The notes: a model not told the origin generated them from the sequence alone. DNA of 35,242 nucleotides from Patescibacteria group bacterium (GCA_034660655.1 JAYEJU010000042.1:1-35242); one strand, 5' to 3'; shown: positions 8,994 through 17,012, numbered from the stretch's first letter. Translations and numbers: made by a program.

Positions 8994-9350
8994 ATGACAA
9001 CGAAGAAAATTCCCATAAAAGATACTGATAAAAAAGAAGAAAATTCAACTCAAAGAATTCGCGTTAAAATTAAAGCTTTTGACAGTAAAATAATTGATCA
9101 ATCAACTAGAACAATTATTGAGACCGCTGAAAGATCAGGCGCAAAAGCCAAGGGTCCAATTCCTTTGCCAACTGAAATCAAAAAACATACTGTTTTAAGA
9201 TCAACATTTGTGCATAAAGACTCTCGGGACCAGTATGAAATGCGGATACATAAAAGATTAGTTGATATAGTTGATCTTACGCCTAAAACAGTTGAGGATT
9301 TAACAACTTTAAATTTGCCGTCAGGAGTGAATATTGAAATAAAAATGTAA
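8994..9350 (+). CDS. rpsJ: 30S ribosomal protein S10 (uS10)
   Basis: This 118-residue protein of the 30S head is also NusE, the transcription antitermination factor. The core starts at QRIRVKIKAFDSKIIDQ, and contains RSGAKAKGPIPLPTEIK and RSTFVHKDSRDQYEMRIHKR, the hallmark region of S10. A charged N-terminal extension of about 18 residues precedes the core, which is longer than in E. coli (about 103 residues). It sits after tuf, linking str and S10 groups, but a 516-bp gap with a repeat and a possible promoter separates it from rplC. Confidence 0.96.
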   Translation: MTTKKIPIKDTDKKEENSTQRIRVKIKAFDSKIIDQSTRTIIETAERSGAKAKGPIPLPTEIKKHTVLRSTFVHKDSRDQYEMRIHKRLVDIVDLTPKTVEDLTTLNLPSGVNIEIKM

Positions 9351-9369
9351 TTGATCATTATATATCAAT

Positions 9370-9543
9370 TAGACTTATTGTATAATTAATTTATACTACA
9401 ATTTTCATATTTTGGTCAAATTTTTCTCAAATTTTTTTTACCTTATCTAAGGATAGGCTAAAAAAATTGTTTGAAAAATTTGCCTGAAAATCTGTCCCGA
9501 AATTTATTCGGGACGTTACGAAACTAATTATACAATAAGTCTA
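9370..9543 (-). repeat. Foldback MITE-like element A, copy 2 (inverted)
   Basis: On the minus strand this copy matches the copy at 2726-2886 over its whole length: the terminal repeat TAGACTTATTGTATAATTA, then GTTTCGTAACG and the shared core GCCTATCCTTAGATAAGG. It carries an extra small palindrome, GTCCCGAAATTTATTCGGGAC (plus strand 9493-9513), absent from copy 1, which explains the greater length of 174 bp. The two copies face each other across the MFS-str block. Confidence 0.8.
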
Positions 9544-9681
9544 ATATATAAATTTTTGTTCTAAAGAACTTTTGCGAATTTTATTCGTGAAAAAGTATTA
9601 GAAAGATTATTTATATAAGAGGGGAAAAATTGCAACAAAAAATAAAGCAAAAATTATTTATCAAACAGATTATTAGCTTTA

Positions 9682-9710
9682 TTTTTGGCTAGTTTTTTTA
9701 TTTATATAAT
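9682..9710 (+). promoter_or_regulatory. Possible promoter upstream of rplC
   Basis: A perfect -10 TATAAT (9705-9710) is preceded by a T-rich -35 (TTTTTG at 17 nt, or TTGGCT 9685-9690 at a short 14 nt). The -35 is poor. If real, it would start the S10-spc transcript from rplC. The remainder of 9544-9681 shows no gene. Confidence 0.35.
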
Positions 9711-9860
9711 ACGAATTAGCGAATTTATGCGAATTCCGCGAATAAAATAATGCGAATTATATTATTCGCATAAAAATTGTTAGTAGCATTTGCATAAATT
9801 TGCGGATTCGTATTATATTAATATTCGCAGAATTCGCATAAATTTGCGGATTCGCATTAT
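9711..9860. repeat. GCGAAT-type foldback repeat before rplC
   Basis: The left arm is built of ACGAATTA, GCGAATTTAT, GCGAATTCC and GCGAAT words. The right arm carries the complementary TTCGCAT, ATTTGCATA, AATTTGCGG and ATTCGTATT. A second right-type arm (9832-9860) follows directly. The spacing of words is mostly 9-10 nt. It ends 6 nt before the rplC ATG. The same family occurs before rplV and secY. Confidence 0.7.
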
Positions 9861-9866
9861 GTTTTT

Positions 9867-10535
9867 ATGAAATTTATTTTAGGGAAAAAACAAGAAATGT
9901 CGCAGATTTATAAGGACGACAAAGTAATTCCGATTACAAATATTAAAATCGGTCCTTGTAATGTTGTCCAAATAAAAACTGCTGAAAAAGACGGATATAA
10001 TGCTGTTCAGATTGGGTATGGATTTAAAAAAGGAATGACAAAGCCTGAAAAAGGCCATTTGAAAAAAGTTTTAAATTTCGCAAAATCAGCTTCGCAAGAT
10101 ATTTTAAAATTCAGATATTTAAAAGAATTTAGAATTGATAAAACAGAATTTAAGCAGGGTGACTTATTAGACATTAACAGTTTTGTTGTAGGAGATAAAG
10201 TTAAAGCTACTGGAATTTCAAAAGGAAAAGGATTTCAAGGAGTTGTGAAACGACATGGATTTAAATGTCAGCCAACAACTCATGGAACAAAAGATCAGGT
10301 TAGAATGCCAGGGTCAATTGGAGCCACAGGTCCTGCTCATGTTTTTAAAGGAACAAAAATGGGCGGACAAATGGGGAATAGCAATATAACGGTTGCTAAT
10401 TTAGAAATCATTGAAATTGATAAAGATAATAATTTAATTAAAGTTAAAGGCGCTGTGCCAGGACATAGAAATAGTTTAATAGCTATTAAATCAGACGGCG
10501 AAATGAAAGTAGTTGAAAGCGAAAAAAATATTTAA
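9867..10535 (+). CDS. rplC: 50S ribosomal protein L3 (uL3)
   Basis: This 222-residue early assembly protein of the 50S subunit has a loop that reaches toward the peptidyl transferase centre. It begins MKFILGKKQEMSQIY and shows KGKGFQGVVKRHGF and GTKMGGQMGN, the conserved extension that contacts 23S rRNA. Length is within the normal range. It is the first gene of an unbroken run of ribosomal genes reaching to secY. The start is set by the family N-terminus; no Shine-Dalgarno sequence precedes it. Confidence 0.97.
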   Translation: MKFILGKKQEMSQIYKDDKVIPITNIKIGPCNVVQIKTAEKDGYNAVQIGYGFKKGMTKPEKGHLKKVLNFAKSASQDILKFRYLKEFRIDKTEFKQGDLLDINSFVVGDKVKATGISKGKGFQGVVKRHGFKCQPTTHGTKDQVRMPGSIGATGPAHVFKGTKMGGQMGNSNITVANLEIIEIDKDNNLIKVKGAVPGHRNSLIAIKSDGEMKVVESEKNI

Positions 10536-10546
10536 TTTTTTTATAT

Positions 10547-11263
10547 ATGTCAGAAATTAAGGTAAAATTTTACAATCAGGAAGCAAAAGAAATAGGCGAG
10601 CAGAAATTAAGTTCCGCTGTTTTTGGTGTTAAAATAAAACCAGAGTTGGTTCATCAAGCAGTTGTGGCGCAACAGGCAAATTCTAGACAAGTTTTAGCAC
10701 ACGCGAAAGGAAGAAGCGAAGTAAGGGGCGGGGGCAGAAAACCATGGAAGCAAAAAGGAACAGGGCGCGCGCGAGCTGGCTCTTCAAGATCTCCGATTTG
10801 GATTGGCGGAGGAGTAACATTCGGTCCCACGAATCAGAGAAATTTTTCTTTAAAAATAAATAAGAAAATAAAAAAAAGCGTTTTGTTAATGTGTCTTTCA
10901 GACAAGGTAAAAGATGATAAATTAATTTTGTTAGACAAAATTGAATTGGATGAAATTAAAACAAAAAAAATAAATAATATTTTAAAAAAGTTTGAAAGCA
11001 AATTTGCAAAAAAAATTGAAAGTAAAAAAGAAAAAGATAATCCGCCAGCTGGCGGAAAAAAGATTAAAAAAGAAAATTTTAGCGCTTTGTTAGCTTTAGG
11101 AGATAAATCTGAAAAAATAGTAAAATCAGCGAAAAATTTGCGAAAGATTGGGACAGTAAGAAATAATAGTTTAAATATAGTTGATATTTTAAAATATAAA
11201 TATTTAATAACAACAGTTGATTCTATTAAGGAAATGGAGAAAAAATATTTAAGCAAAAAATAG
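10547..11263 (+). CDS. rplD: 50S ribosomal protein L4 (uL4), with palindrome-coded insert
   Basis: This 238-residue L4 lines the nascent peptide exit tunnel. The tunnel loop GGGRKPWKQKGTGRARAGS is intact. After about residue 145 a Lys-rich insert carries NPPAGGKK, encoded by a perfect 16-bp palindrome TCCGCCAGCTGGCGGA at 11041-11056. The typical C-terminal part (LLALGDKSEKIVKSAKNL...) follows. The insert makes the protein about 30 residues longer than E. coli L4. The gap to rplC is 11 nt, so the two are surely co-transcribed. Confidence 0.96.
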   Translation: MSEIKVKFYNQEAKEIGEQKLSSAVFGVKIKPELVHQAVVAQQANSRQVLAHAKGRSEVRGGGRKPWKQKGTGRARAGSSRSPIWIGGGVTFGPTNQRNFSLKINKKIKKSVLLMCLSDKVKDDKLILLDKIELDEIKTKKINNILKKFESKFAKKIESKKEKDNPPAGGKKIKKENFSALLALGDKSEKIVKSAKNLRKIGTVRNNSLNIVDILKYKYLITTVDSIKEMEKKYLSKK

Positions 11264-11264
11264 T

Positions 11265-11756
11265 ATGAGTTTTTTAGATAAAATTAAAAAAACAATAAAA
11301 AAAGAAGATAAAAAAGATGTTAAAAAAGAATCCGCCAACTGGCGGAAAAAAAAGACAGAAAAAAAGAAAGACGTGAAAAAAACAGAACAGAAAAAAATTG
11401 TTCCGCTTCGCCAGCCAGCGTATGGCGGAAAAGAAGTGAAAGTAAAAGAAGCAAAAAAGAAAAAAACAGATGGGATCGCTTATAGAATTTTAGTAAAACC
11501 ATTGATTACTGAAAAAGTTACTGATTTAGCTGTTTTTAACCAATACGCTTTTGCCGTGTCAATTAACGCGAATAAAATAGATATAAAAAAAGCAATTCAA
11601 GAAGTGTATGGTGTAATGCCAATCGCAGTGAATGTTATAAATATGAGAGGGAAAAAAGTAAGATCAGGGAAAGTTTCAGGCAGGACAAAAAGATGGAAAA
11701 AAGCGATTATAACTTTAAAAAAGGGAGAAAAAATAGAAGTTTACAAAGGCGTTTAG
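11265..11756 (+). CDS. rplW: 50S ribosomal protein L23 (uL23), with Lys-rich N-terminal extension
   Basis: This 163-residue protein of the tunnel exit normally docks SRP and trigger factor. The L23 core begins at about residue 70 (YRILVKPLITEKVTDL) and runs to the end; it contains the rRNA-binding GKVSGRTKRWKKAI. The first 70 residues are Lys/Glu-rich and contain two segments encoded by inserted palindromes: ESANWRK (TCCGCCAACTGGCGGA, 11331-11346) and PLRQPAYGGK (around 11402-11430). E. coli L23 has about 100 residues, so the extension is the odd part. The gene starts 1 nt after rplD ends. Confidence 0.94.
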   Translation: MSFLDKIKKTIKKEDKKDVKKESANWRKKKTEKKKDVKKTEQKKIVPLRQPAYGGKEVKVKEAKKKKTDGIAYRILVKPLITEKVTDLAVFNQYAFAVSINANKIDIKKAIQEVYGVMPIAVNVINMRGKKVRSGKVSGRTKRWKKAIITLKKGEKIEVYKGV

Positions 11757-11762
11757 TCTATT

Positions 11763-11864
11763 GAGATAATTGAGATTATTGAGATATTTAAGATTTTTGG
11801 GATAATAATTTAAATTTAAATCCCAACTATCCTAACTGTCCCAATAATCTCAAAAATTTTATTA
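11763..11864. repeat. 9-nt-periodic foldback element, copy 1 (rplB leader)
   Basis: Five 9-nt units run GAGATAATT, GAGATTATT, GAGATATTT, AAGATTTTT, GGGATAATA (11763-11807). After a 12-nt spacer come ATCCCAACT, ATCCTAACT, GTCCCAATA, ATCTCAAAA, ATTTTATTA (11820-11864). The two halves are complementary and would form a stem of about 45 bp in the mRNA, ending 8 nt before the rplB ATG. Confidence 0.85.
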
Positions 11865-11872
11865 TAAATAAT

Positions 11873-12718
11873 ATGGGTATTAAAAAATACAAACCAATAA
11901 CTCCGGGAAGGCGCAAATCATCAGTGCAGGATTTTTCTGATATTACAAAAAAAGATCCGGAAAAGTCTTTGGTTATTATTAAAAAAAGAAAAGGTGGCAG
12001 AAATAATCAAGGGAAAATAACTGTTCGCCATCGCGGAGGCGGAGCAAAAAGATATATTAGAATTATAGATTTTAAACAGAATAGATTTGACGATCCAGCA
12101 ACTGTGAGCGCTATTGAATATGATCCAAATAGAGGCGCTAGAATCGCTTTAATAAAATATGAAGATGGCGAGAAAAAGTATATAATCGCTCCAATAGGAA
12201 TGAAAGTTGGCAATAAAATTGTTTCTTCCAAAAAAGCAGAAACTGAAATAAAATCAGGAAATAGAACATTGTTGAAAAATATTCCTTCTGGATTAAGCGT
12301 TTATAACATAGAACTTGTCCCTGGAAAAGGCGGACAAATTGCTAGGGGCGCTGGAACTGTTGTTAAATTAATGGCTGTTGAGGGAAAATATGCCCAGCTT
12401 AAAATGCCGTCAGGAGAAATAAGACTGGTTCTAAAAGATTGTATGGCAACAATTGGGCAAGCAAGCAATCCAGATTATCGTTTAATAAGATGGGGAAAAG
12501 CTGGCAGAATTAGGCATAAAGGGATTAGGCCGACTGTAAGAGGAAAAGCAATGAATCCAGTCGACCATCCGCATGGAGGCGGGGAAGGAAATCAGCCAAT
12601 CGGATTAAAGCATCCAAAGACTCCATGGGGGAAGCCAGCATTGGGCGTTAGAACAAGAAATAAGAAAAAAAGTTCAAATAGATTAATTATTAAAAGAAGA
12701 AAAATAAAAAGAAAATAA
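11873..12718 (+). CDS. rplB: 50S ribosomal protein L2 (uL2)
   Basis: This 281-residue protein is needed for subunit joining and peptidyl transferase activity. Conserved blocks are present: [20 protein letters not shown], then [15 protein letters not shown], and near the C-terminus [12 protein letters not shown], which holds the histidine (equivalent of E. coli His229) close to the catalytic centre. Length is normal. It follows the first 9-nt-periodic foldback element and has no Shine-Dalgarno sequence. Confidence 0.98.
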   Translation: MGIKKYKPITPGRRKSSVQDFSDITKKDPEKSLVIIKKRKGGRNNQGKITVRHRGGGAKRYIRIIDFKQNRFDDPATVSAIEYDPNRGARIALIKYEDGEKKYIIAPIGMKVGNKIVSSKKAETEIKSGNRTLLKNIPSGLSVYNIELVPGKGGQIARGAGTVVKLMAVEGKYAQLKMPSGEIRLVLKDCMATIGQASNPDYRLIRWGKAGRIRHKGIRPTVRGKAMNPVDHPHGGGEGNQPIGLKHPKTPWGKPALGVRTRNKKKSSNRLIIKRRKIKRK

Positions 12719-12726
12719 TAAATAAT

Positions 12727-12823
12727 AAGATTTTTAAGATAGTTAGAATTATTAAGATTATTAGGATAATAAATTAAAATCCTAAACATCTTAAATATTC
12801 TAATAATCCTGATAATCTTATAA
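12727..12823. repeat. 9-nt-periodic foldback element, copy 2 (rpsS leader)
   Basis: Left units AAGATTTTT, AAGATAGTT, AGAATTATT, AAGATTATT, AGGATAATA (12727-12771). A 7-nt spacer follows, then right units ATCCTAAAC, ATCTTAAAT, ATTCTAATA, ATCCTGATA, ATCTTATAA (12779-12823). It ends 6 nt before the rpsS ATG. Unit number, unit length and position match copy 1 although individual bases differ. Confidence 0.85.
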
Positions 12824-12829
12824 AAAATT

Positions 12830-13117
12830 ATGTCTAGGAGTTTAAAAAAAGGCCCGTATATTAATGAAAGATTGTTGAAGAAAATAAAAGATTTAAAGCA
12901 GGGCGACAAAACAATAATAAAAACATGGGATAGGTCTTGCGTTATTACGCCGGATATGATAGGGTTTACTATTGGAATTCATAATGGAAAGACTCATATT
13001 CCTGTATTTATTAGTGAGAATATGGTCGGGCATAAGCTTGGAGAATTTTCAGCCACAAGAAAATTTGTTTCTCATGGCGGAAAAATGGCTAAAACTCAAG
13101 CAAAAGGAGCAAAATAA
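12830..13117 (+). CDS. rpsS: 30S ribosomal protein S19 (uS19)
   Basis: This 95-residue protein of the 30S head forms a complex with S13. It begins [19 protein letters not shown] and has the conserved [13 protein letters not shown] and SHGGK segments. Length is normal for bacteria. It lies between rplB and rplV as in the standard S10 operon. Confidence 0.97.
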   Translation: MSRSLKKGPYINERLLKKIKDLKQGDKTIIKTWDRSCVITPDMIGFTIGIHNGKTHIPVFISENMVGHKLGEFSATRKFVSHGGKMAKTQAKGAK

Positions 13118-13125
13118 TTATTAAT

Positions 13126-13217
13126 AATCCGAATGCCGCGAATTATAATGCGAATTCCGCGAATATAATATAATATTATTCGCGACATTCGCATATAATT
13201 CGCTGATTCGCATTATA
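13126..13217. repeat. GCGAAT-type foldback repeat before rplV
   Basis: Left words CCGAATGCC, GCGAATTATAAT, GCGAATTCC, GCGAATATA are mirrored by right words ATTCGCGAC, ATTCGCATA, TAATTCGCTG, ATTCGCATT. It is the same family as the element before rplC. It ends 4 nt before the rplV ATG at 13222. Confidence 0.7.
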
Positions 13218-13221
13218 CTTT

Positions 13222-13851
13222 ATGGAAATGAAAGCAAGAGCAAAACACATAAAAATGAGCCCGAAGAAAATTCGGTTAGTTGTTGATGTTATTAGAAAAA
13301 TGGATGTTAATAACGCTTCAGCACAATTGAAGTTTATAAATAAATTAGCAACAAAACCAGTTGAGAAATTATTAAATTCAGCTGTTGCTAACGCGAAACA
13401 TAATTTTGGATTAGAAAAAGATAATTTATATATAAAAGAAATAAGAGTTGATGAAGGTGCGGTTTTAAAAAGATGGCGTCCAAGAGCGTTTGGAAGAGCA
13501 GGGGCAATTAGAAAGAGAAGTTCTCATATATCCTTGATTTTAGACGAGAAGGAAGAAACAAAGAAAAAAGAGATTAAAAAAGCAAAAATATCAGCTCCTG
13601 AAACAGTAAAAGAATCTCCAAAAAATGAAATTAAAAAAGAAAGTACTCTTCGCCATCCGCCGGCTGGCGGAGCTGATGGTGGGAAAAAAGATGGAATAGA
13701 AACAAAAAAGCCAACTGAGGAAGAAATTGCAAAAGAAATTTTTGATGAGCGAGAAAAAGGAAAACATCGTCATAAAGAACATCAAGATAAATTAAGAAAA
13801 AAAAGCAAGCATGGGATTGTTAAGAGAATGTTTAGAAGAAAAGCGGGATAA
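13222..13851 (+). CDS. rplV: 50S ribosomal protein L22 (uL22), with long C-terminal extension
   Basis: The 209-residue product has a normal L22 core (residues 1-112). The core starts KARAKHIKMSPKKIRLVVD and includes the tunnel-lining hairpin RWRPRAFGRAG, which forms the exit-tunnel constriction with L4. About 95 extra, highly charged residues follow. Within them HPPAGGADGG is encoded by a palindrome (TCCGCCGGCTGGCGGA, 13656-13671), and the end is a basic helix (KHRHKEHQDKLRKKSK). Bacterial L22 is usually about 110 residues. The extension probably lies on the ribosome surface; its role is not known. Confidence 0.95.
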   Translation: MEMKARAKHIKMSPKKIRLVVDVIRKMDVNNASAQLKFINKLATKPVEKLLNSAVANAKHNFGLEKDNLYIKEIRVDEGAVLKRWRPRAFGRAGAIRKRSSHISLILDEKEETKKKEIKKAKISAPETVKESPKNEIKKESTLRHPPAGGADGGKKDGIETKKPTEEEIAKEIFDEREKGKHRHKEHQDKLRKKSKHGIVKRMFRRKAG

Positions 13852-13888
13852 ATAAAATAGTTTCATTAGTTTTTAGAATATAATTTAA

Positions 13889-13921
13889 AATCTAATGAAG
13901 CTAGCAAAGCTAAAAGTTAAA
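13889..13921. repeat. AAGCTAA-type leader repeat before rpsC
   Basis: The words TCTAATGAAGCTAGCAAAGC and TAAAAGTTAAAA form a degenerate tandem just upstream of the rpsC ATG at 13925. It is the same family as in the rpsL and fusA leaders. It creates an in-frame ATG at 13895 that would add ten Lys-rich residues to S3, but this is repeat sequence. Confidence 0.45.
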
Positions 13922-13924
13922 AAT

Positions 13925-14584
13925 ATGGGACAAAAAGTTAATCCAAAATCATTTAGACTGCATAGTATTTATAGCTGGGATTCAAGCTGGTTTTCTGAAA
14001 AGAATTTTAGCAAATTTTTGCGTGAAGATGTTTTGATTAAAGAATATATTAAAAAGAAATTGAAAGATATGGGGGTAGCTAAAATCAGCATTAAAAGATC
14101 AGGTAATTCTTTTGAGTTGGACATTTATTCATCAAAGCCAGGAATGATTATCGGGCGTGGCGGAGCTGGCATTGAAAATTTACGTAAAGAAATAATCAAA
14201 AAATTTTTTAAAAATAGCCAAGGCAAAAATAGAACAGTTATAGATTTAAATATAAAAGAGGTAAAAAATCCTAATCTTTCAGCTGAATTAGTGGCTCAGT
14301 CAATAGTTGTTGATTTAGAAAAAAGAATACTTTTTAGAAGAGCGATGAAACAAGCGATTGAAAGAGTAAAAAAAGCAGGAGTTAAAGGAGTAAAAGTAAG
14401 ATTGTCTGGACGGCTTAACGGAGTTGAAATCGCGAGAACAGAACATCTGTCTCATGGTAATCTGCCATTACATACTTTACGCGCTGATATTGATTATGCC
14501 CTTAGAATAGCTAGCACTACTTATGGAGCAATTGGAGTTAAAGTATGGATTTATAAAGGAGAAATTTTTAAAAGTAAAAATTAA
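13925..14584 (+). CDS. rpsC: 30S ribosomal protein S3 (uS3)
   Basis: This 219-residue protein lies at the mRNA entry channel and takes part in mRNA unwinding. The start MGQKVNPKSFRLH is the standard S3 start, so the ATG at 13925 is chosen over an ATG 30 nt upstream inside a repeat. The KH domain shows GMIIGRGGAGIENLRKEI. The C-terminal domain contains GVKGVKVRLSGRLNGVEIAR and HTLRADIDYA. Length is normal. Confidence 0.97.
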   Translation: MGQKVNPKSFRLHSIYSWDSSWFSEKNFSKFLREDVLIKEYIKKKLKDMGVAKISIKRSGNSFELDIYSSKPGMIIGRGGAGIENLRKEIIKKFFKNSQGKNRTVIDLNIKEVKNPNLSAELVAQSIVVDLEKRILFRRAMKQAIERVKKAGVKGVKVRLSGRLNGVEIARTEHLSHGNLPLHTLRADIDYALRIASTTYGAIGVKVWIYKGEIFKSKN

Positions 14585-14660
14585 AATTTAAAATGAAAAA
14601 TTTTTCACAAAATAATTACAAAAAATTTTACTTTTTAACTTTTATTTTTTAATTTGAAAT

Positions 14661-15071
14661 ATGTTAGCACCAAAAAAGACAAAATATAGAAAGTCGCAAA
14701 AAGGAAGAAGAAGAGAGCGAGATATCGCAACATCCGGAACAGATGTTTCTTTTGGGGCTTATGGCTTAAAAGCTCAGACTTCTCATTGGGTGGATTCCAG
14801 GCAGATTGAATCAGCAAGAAGAGCAATAACCCATTTTTTAAAAAGAAAAGGGAAAATGTGGATAAGAATTTTTCCAGATAAGCCAGTAACGGCAAAAGGA
14901 GCTGAAATGCCCATGGGAAAAGGAAAAGGAGCTGTTGACCGTTATGTTGCTATGGTTAGAAGCGGAATGATTTTGTTTGAAATTGCTGGAGTTTCAGAAG
15001 AAGAAGCGAAAAGAGCAATGAAATTAGCGGAATATAAATTGCCAGTTAAATGTAAATTTGTTAACAAATAA
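14661..15071 (+). CDS. rplP: 50S ribosomal protein L16 (uL16)
   Basis: This 136-residue protein shapes the A-site tRNA pocket of the 50S subunit. It begins MLAPKKTKYRKSQKGR and shows KPVTAKGAEMPMGKGKG, the loop near the peptidyl transferase centre whose arginine is hydroxylated in some bacteria, and FEIAGVSEEEAKRAM. Length is normal. The AT-rich 76-nt gap before it shows no clear element. Confidence 0.97.
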   Translation: MLAPKKTKYRKSQKGRRRERDIATSGTDVSFGAYGLKAQTSHWVDSRQIESARRAITHFLKRKGKMWIRIFPDKPVTAKGAEMPMGKGKGAVDRYVAMVRSGMILFEIAGVSEEEAKRAMKLAEYKLPVKCKFVNK

Positions 15072-15075
15072 TTAT

Positions 15076-15273
15076 ATGGACATAAAAGAAATAAAAAAAA
15101 TGCCAAAAAAAGAATTAAAAAGAAAGTTAAATGAAAAACGCGATAAACTTCGCGAATTTAGATTTAATGTTGAGAGCAGGCATCTTAAAAATGTAAGAGC
15201 TATAAGGGAATCAAAAAAAGATATAGCAAAAATATTGACTATTTTAAATCAAAATGATAAATTATCTAAATAA
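15076..15273 (+). CDS. rpmC: 50S ribosomal protein L29 (uL29)
   Basis: This 65-residue, all-helical protein lies near the tunnel exit. It starts MDIKEIKKMPKKELKRKL and shows the conserved FRFNVESRHLKN and RAIRESKKDIAKILT stretch. The start at 15076 is chosen because it gives a normal L29 and follows the rplP stop by 4 nt; an upstream in-frame start would overlap rplP. The order rplP-rpmC-rpsQ is standard. Confidence 0.93.
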   Translation: MDIKEIKKMPKKELKRKLNEKRDKLREFRFNVESRHLKNVRAIRESKKDIAKILTILNQNDKLSK

Positions 15274-15284
15274 CAAATTGATAT

Positions 15285-15530
15285 ATGGCAGATAATAAGA
15301 CAATTAAAAGAATTTTTAACGGCGTTGTAATGTCAGACAAAATGGAAAAAACAATAGTTGTAAAAGTTGACAGAACAAAAATTCATCCAAAATATAAGAA
15401 AAGATATGTAGTAAGTAAGAGATATAAAGTTCATGACGCTAAAAACAGGTTTAAAGAGGGGGATAAAGTAGCGTTTGTTGAATGCCGTCCGTTAAGTAAA
15501 GATAAAAGATGGAGAGTAATTTATAAATAA
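15285..15530 (+). CDS. rpsQ: 30S ribosomal protein S17 (uS17)
   Basis: This 81-residue primary 16S rRNA-binding protein has an OB fold. The diagnostic segment is GVVMSDKMEKTIVVKVDR, followed by HPKYKKRYVVSKRYKVHD and CRPLSKDKRWRV. Length is normal. It starts 11 nt after rpmC. Confidence 0.97.
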   Translation: MADNKTIKRIFNGVVMSDKMEKTIVVKVDRTKIHPKYKKRYVVSKRYKVHDAKNRFKEGDKVAFVECRPLSKDKRWRVIYK

Positions 15531-15531
15531 A

Positions 15532-15632
15532 AGGATTATTAAGATTATTAGGAATTTTAAGATTTTTATGATAATTAATCAATCTATACCCCAATAATTC
15601 TAAAAATTCTAATCATCTTAAACATTTCAAAT
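15532..15632. repeat. 9-nt-periodic foldback element, copy 3 (rplN leader)
   Basis: Left units AGGATTATT, AAGATTATT, AGGAATTTT, AAGATTTTT, ATGATAATT (15532-15576). Right units ACCCCAATA, ATTCTAAAA, ATTCTAATC, ATCTTAAAC, ATTTCAAAT (15588-15632). It ends 6 nt before the rplN ATG. Confidence 0.85.
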
Positions 15633-15638
15633 AAATAT

Positions 15639-16010
15639 ATGGTTCAACATAGATCAATGTTAAAAGTTGCTGATAATTCTGGAGCGAAAAGAGTCCAGTG
15701 TATTGGTTTGTTTGGCGGGACAGGAATTAGGTACGGAAGAATCGGAAGTATTATAAAAATTGCTGTTAAAGAAGCTCAACCGCATAGCGGAGTTAAAAAG
15801 GGCGAAGTTTTAGACGCGGTTGTTGTGCGGACAAGAAAAGAAACAAGAAGAAAAGACGGCACTTATGTTCGTTTTGATGAAAATGCTGTTGTTGTCATTG
15901 ATAAAAAGAATAAAGAGCCAAAAGGAACTCGTATTTTCGGGCCTGTTGCAAGAGAATTAAGGGATTTGGGATTTACTAAAATCATTTCTTTAGCTCCGGA
16001 AGTTTTATAA
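15639..16010 (+). CDS. rplN: 50S ribosomal protein L14 (uL14)
   Basis: This 123-residue protein of the subunit interface binds L19 and the silencing factor RsfS in other bacteria. It begins [20 protein letters not shown] and contains [19 protein letters not shown], then [20 protein letters not shown] and the C-terminal [12 protein letters not shown]. Length is canonical. Confidence 0.98.
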   Translation: MVQHRSMLKVADNSGAKRVQCIGLFGGTGIRYGRIGSIIKIAVKEAQPHSGVKKGEVLDAVVVRTRKETRRKDGTYVRFDENAVVVIDKKNKEPKGTRIFGPVARELRDLGFTKIISLAPEVL

Positions 16011-16026
16011 AACGATAAATTAAAAT

Positions 16027-16335
16027 ATGAAAATTAAAAAAGGAGACAAAGTAAAAGTAATAGCAGGAAAAGATCGCGGAAAAAGCGGGAAAGTTTTAAA
16101 AGTGGCTGAAAAATTAAAAAAAGTTTCTGTTGAAGGATTAAATTTAAGAATTAAGCATATGCGTCCAAAAAAGCAGGGCGAGAAAGGGCAAAGAATTCAG
16201 TTTCCAGCTCCTATGGATATTTCAAATATAATGTTGATTTGTCCAAAATGTTCAAAACTAACAAGAACAAAATATAAAAAATTAGAAGATAAAAGCAAGG
16301 TAAGAATTTGCAAAAAATGCAAAGAAATAATTTAA
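16027..16335 (+). CDS. rplX: 50S ribosomal protein L24 (uL24), Cys4 type
   Basis: This 102-residue assembly initiator protein of the 50S subunit opens with a KOW motif (KKGDKVKVIAGKDRGKSGKV) and has LRIKHMRPKKQGEKGQR in the middle. The C-terminal part has CPKC...CKKC, a probable zinc-binding four-cysteine site found in many but not all bacterial L24 proteins. It lies 16 nt after rplN. Confidence 0.96.
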   Translation: MKIKKGDKVKVIAGKDRGKSGKVLKVAEKLKKVSVEGLNLRIKHMRPKKQGEKGQRIQFPAPMDISNIMLICPKCSKLTRTKYKKLEDKSKVRICKKCKEII

Positions 16336-16344
16336 ATTAAGTTT

Positions 16345-16433
16345 CATTGCGATGAGAAACGACGAAGCAATTCCGAGAATTGACGATAATATTTACGAGA
16401 TTGCTTCCCCGCCACTGCGGGTCGCAAAGACAG
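16345..16433. repeat. Dispersed CATTGCGA...GCAAT inverted repeat
   Basis: The rplX-rplE gap contains CATTGCGATGAGAAACG and GACGAAGCAATTCC, mirrored by GAGATTGCTTCC and GCGGGTCGCAAAGACA. It is an imperfect inverted repeat resembling a type common in bacterial intergenic regions. It is accidentally open in the rplE frame, which makes a false 30-residue extension of L5 possible. Confidence 0.6.
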
Positions 16434-16441
16434 ATAAAAAT

Positions 16442-16984
16442 ATGAATTTAAAAGATAAATATAATAAAAAAATAATTTCAGAATTAAAAAAGAAGTTCAA
16501 TTATAAAAATGATTTGGAATGTCCAAGGATAGTAAAAGCGACTGTTAATGTTGGCTTAGGCTCTGGATTAAAAGACACAAAATATATTGAATTAGCAAAA
16601 AAGAATTTAATGGCGATTACTGGGCAGATGCCTTTAAAAAATAAGGCAAAAAAATCAATTTCTGGATTTAAAATCAGAGAAGGGATGATAGTCGGGATGT
16701 CAGTTACTATTCGCGGTAATAGAATGTATGATTTTGTAAGCAGATTAGTGGATGTCGCGTTACCTCGTGTTAGGGATTTTCGCGGGATTTCTCCAAAGAG
16801 TGTCGATAAAAATGGCAATTTGACAATAGGAATTAAAGAATATATTATTTTTCCAGAGATTGAGATGGAAGGCGTTGAAAGACTGCATGGTTTGGAAATA
16901 TCAATTTCCACGACAGCTAAAACTTACGAACAAGGATTGAAATTGTTTAAATTGTTAGGTTTTCCTTTTAAAAAGAAAAATTAA
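16442..16984 (+). CDS. rplE: 50S ribosomal protein L5 (uL5)
   Basis: This 180-residue protein of the central protuberance binds 5S rRNA and contacts S13 across subunits. It starts [19 protein letters not shown], the usual L5 beginning. An ATG 90 nt upstream lies in a repeat and would add residues unlike L5. Conserved blocks are [50 protein letters not shown] and the C-terminal [20 protein letters not shown]. Confidence 0.96.
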   Translation: MNLKDKYNKKIISELKKKFNYKNDLECPRIVKATVNVGLGSGLKDTKYIELAKKNLMAITGQMPLKNKAKKSISGFKIREGMIVGMSVTIRGNRMYDFVSRLVDVALPRVRDFRGISPKSVDKNGNLTIGIKEYIIFPEIEMEGVERLHGLEISISTTAKTYEQGLKLFKLLGFPFKKKN

Positions 16985-17012
16985 TTATAAGATAAAAGCT
17001 AATACATTATTT

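Noticed and set aside
10834-11256. Minus-strand hydrophobic frames opposite rplD, rplB, rplR and others
   Set aside because: They are complements of Lys-rich coding sequence (Lys codons read as Phe on the other strand) and lie inside clear ribosomal genes.
16352-16441. N-terminal extension of L5 from ATG 16352
   Set aside because: The 30 residues come from a dispersed inverted repeat, and the standard L5 N-terminus begins at 16442.
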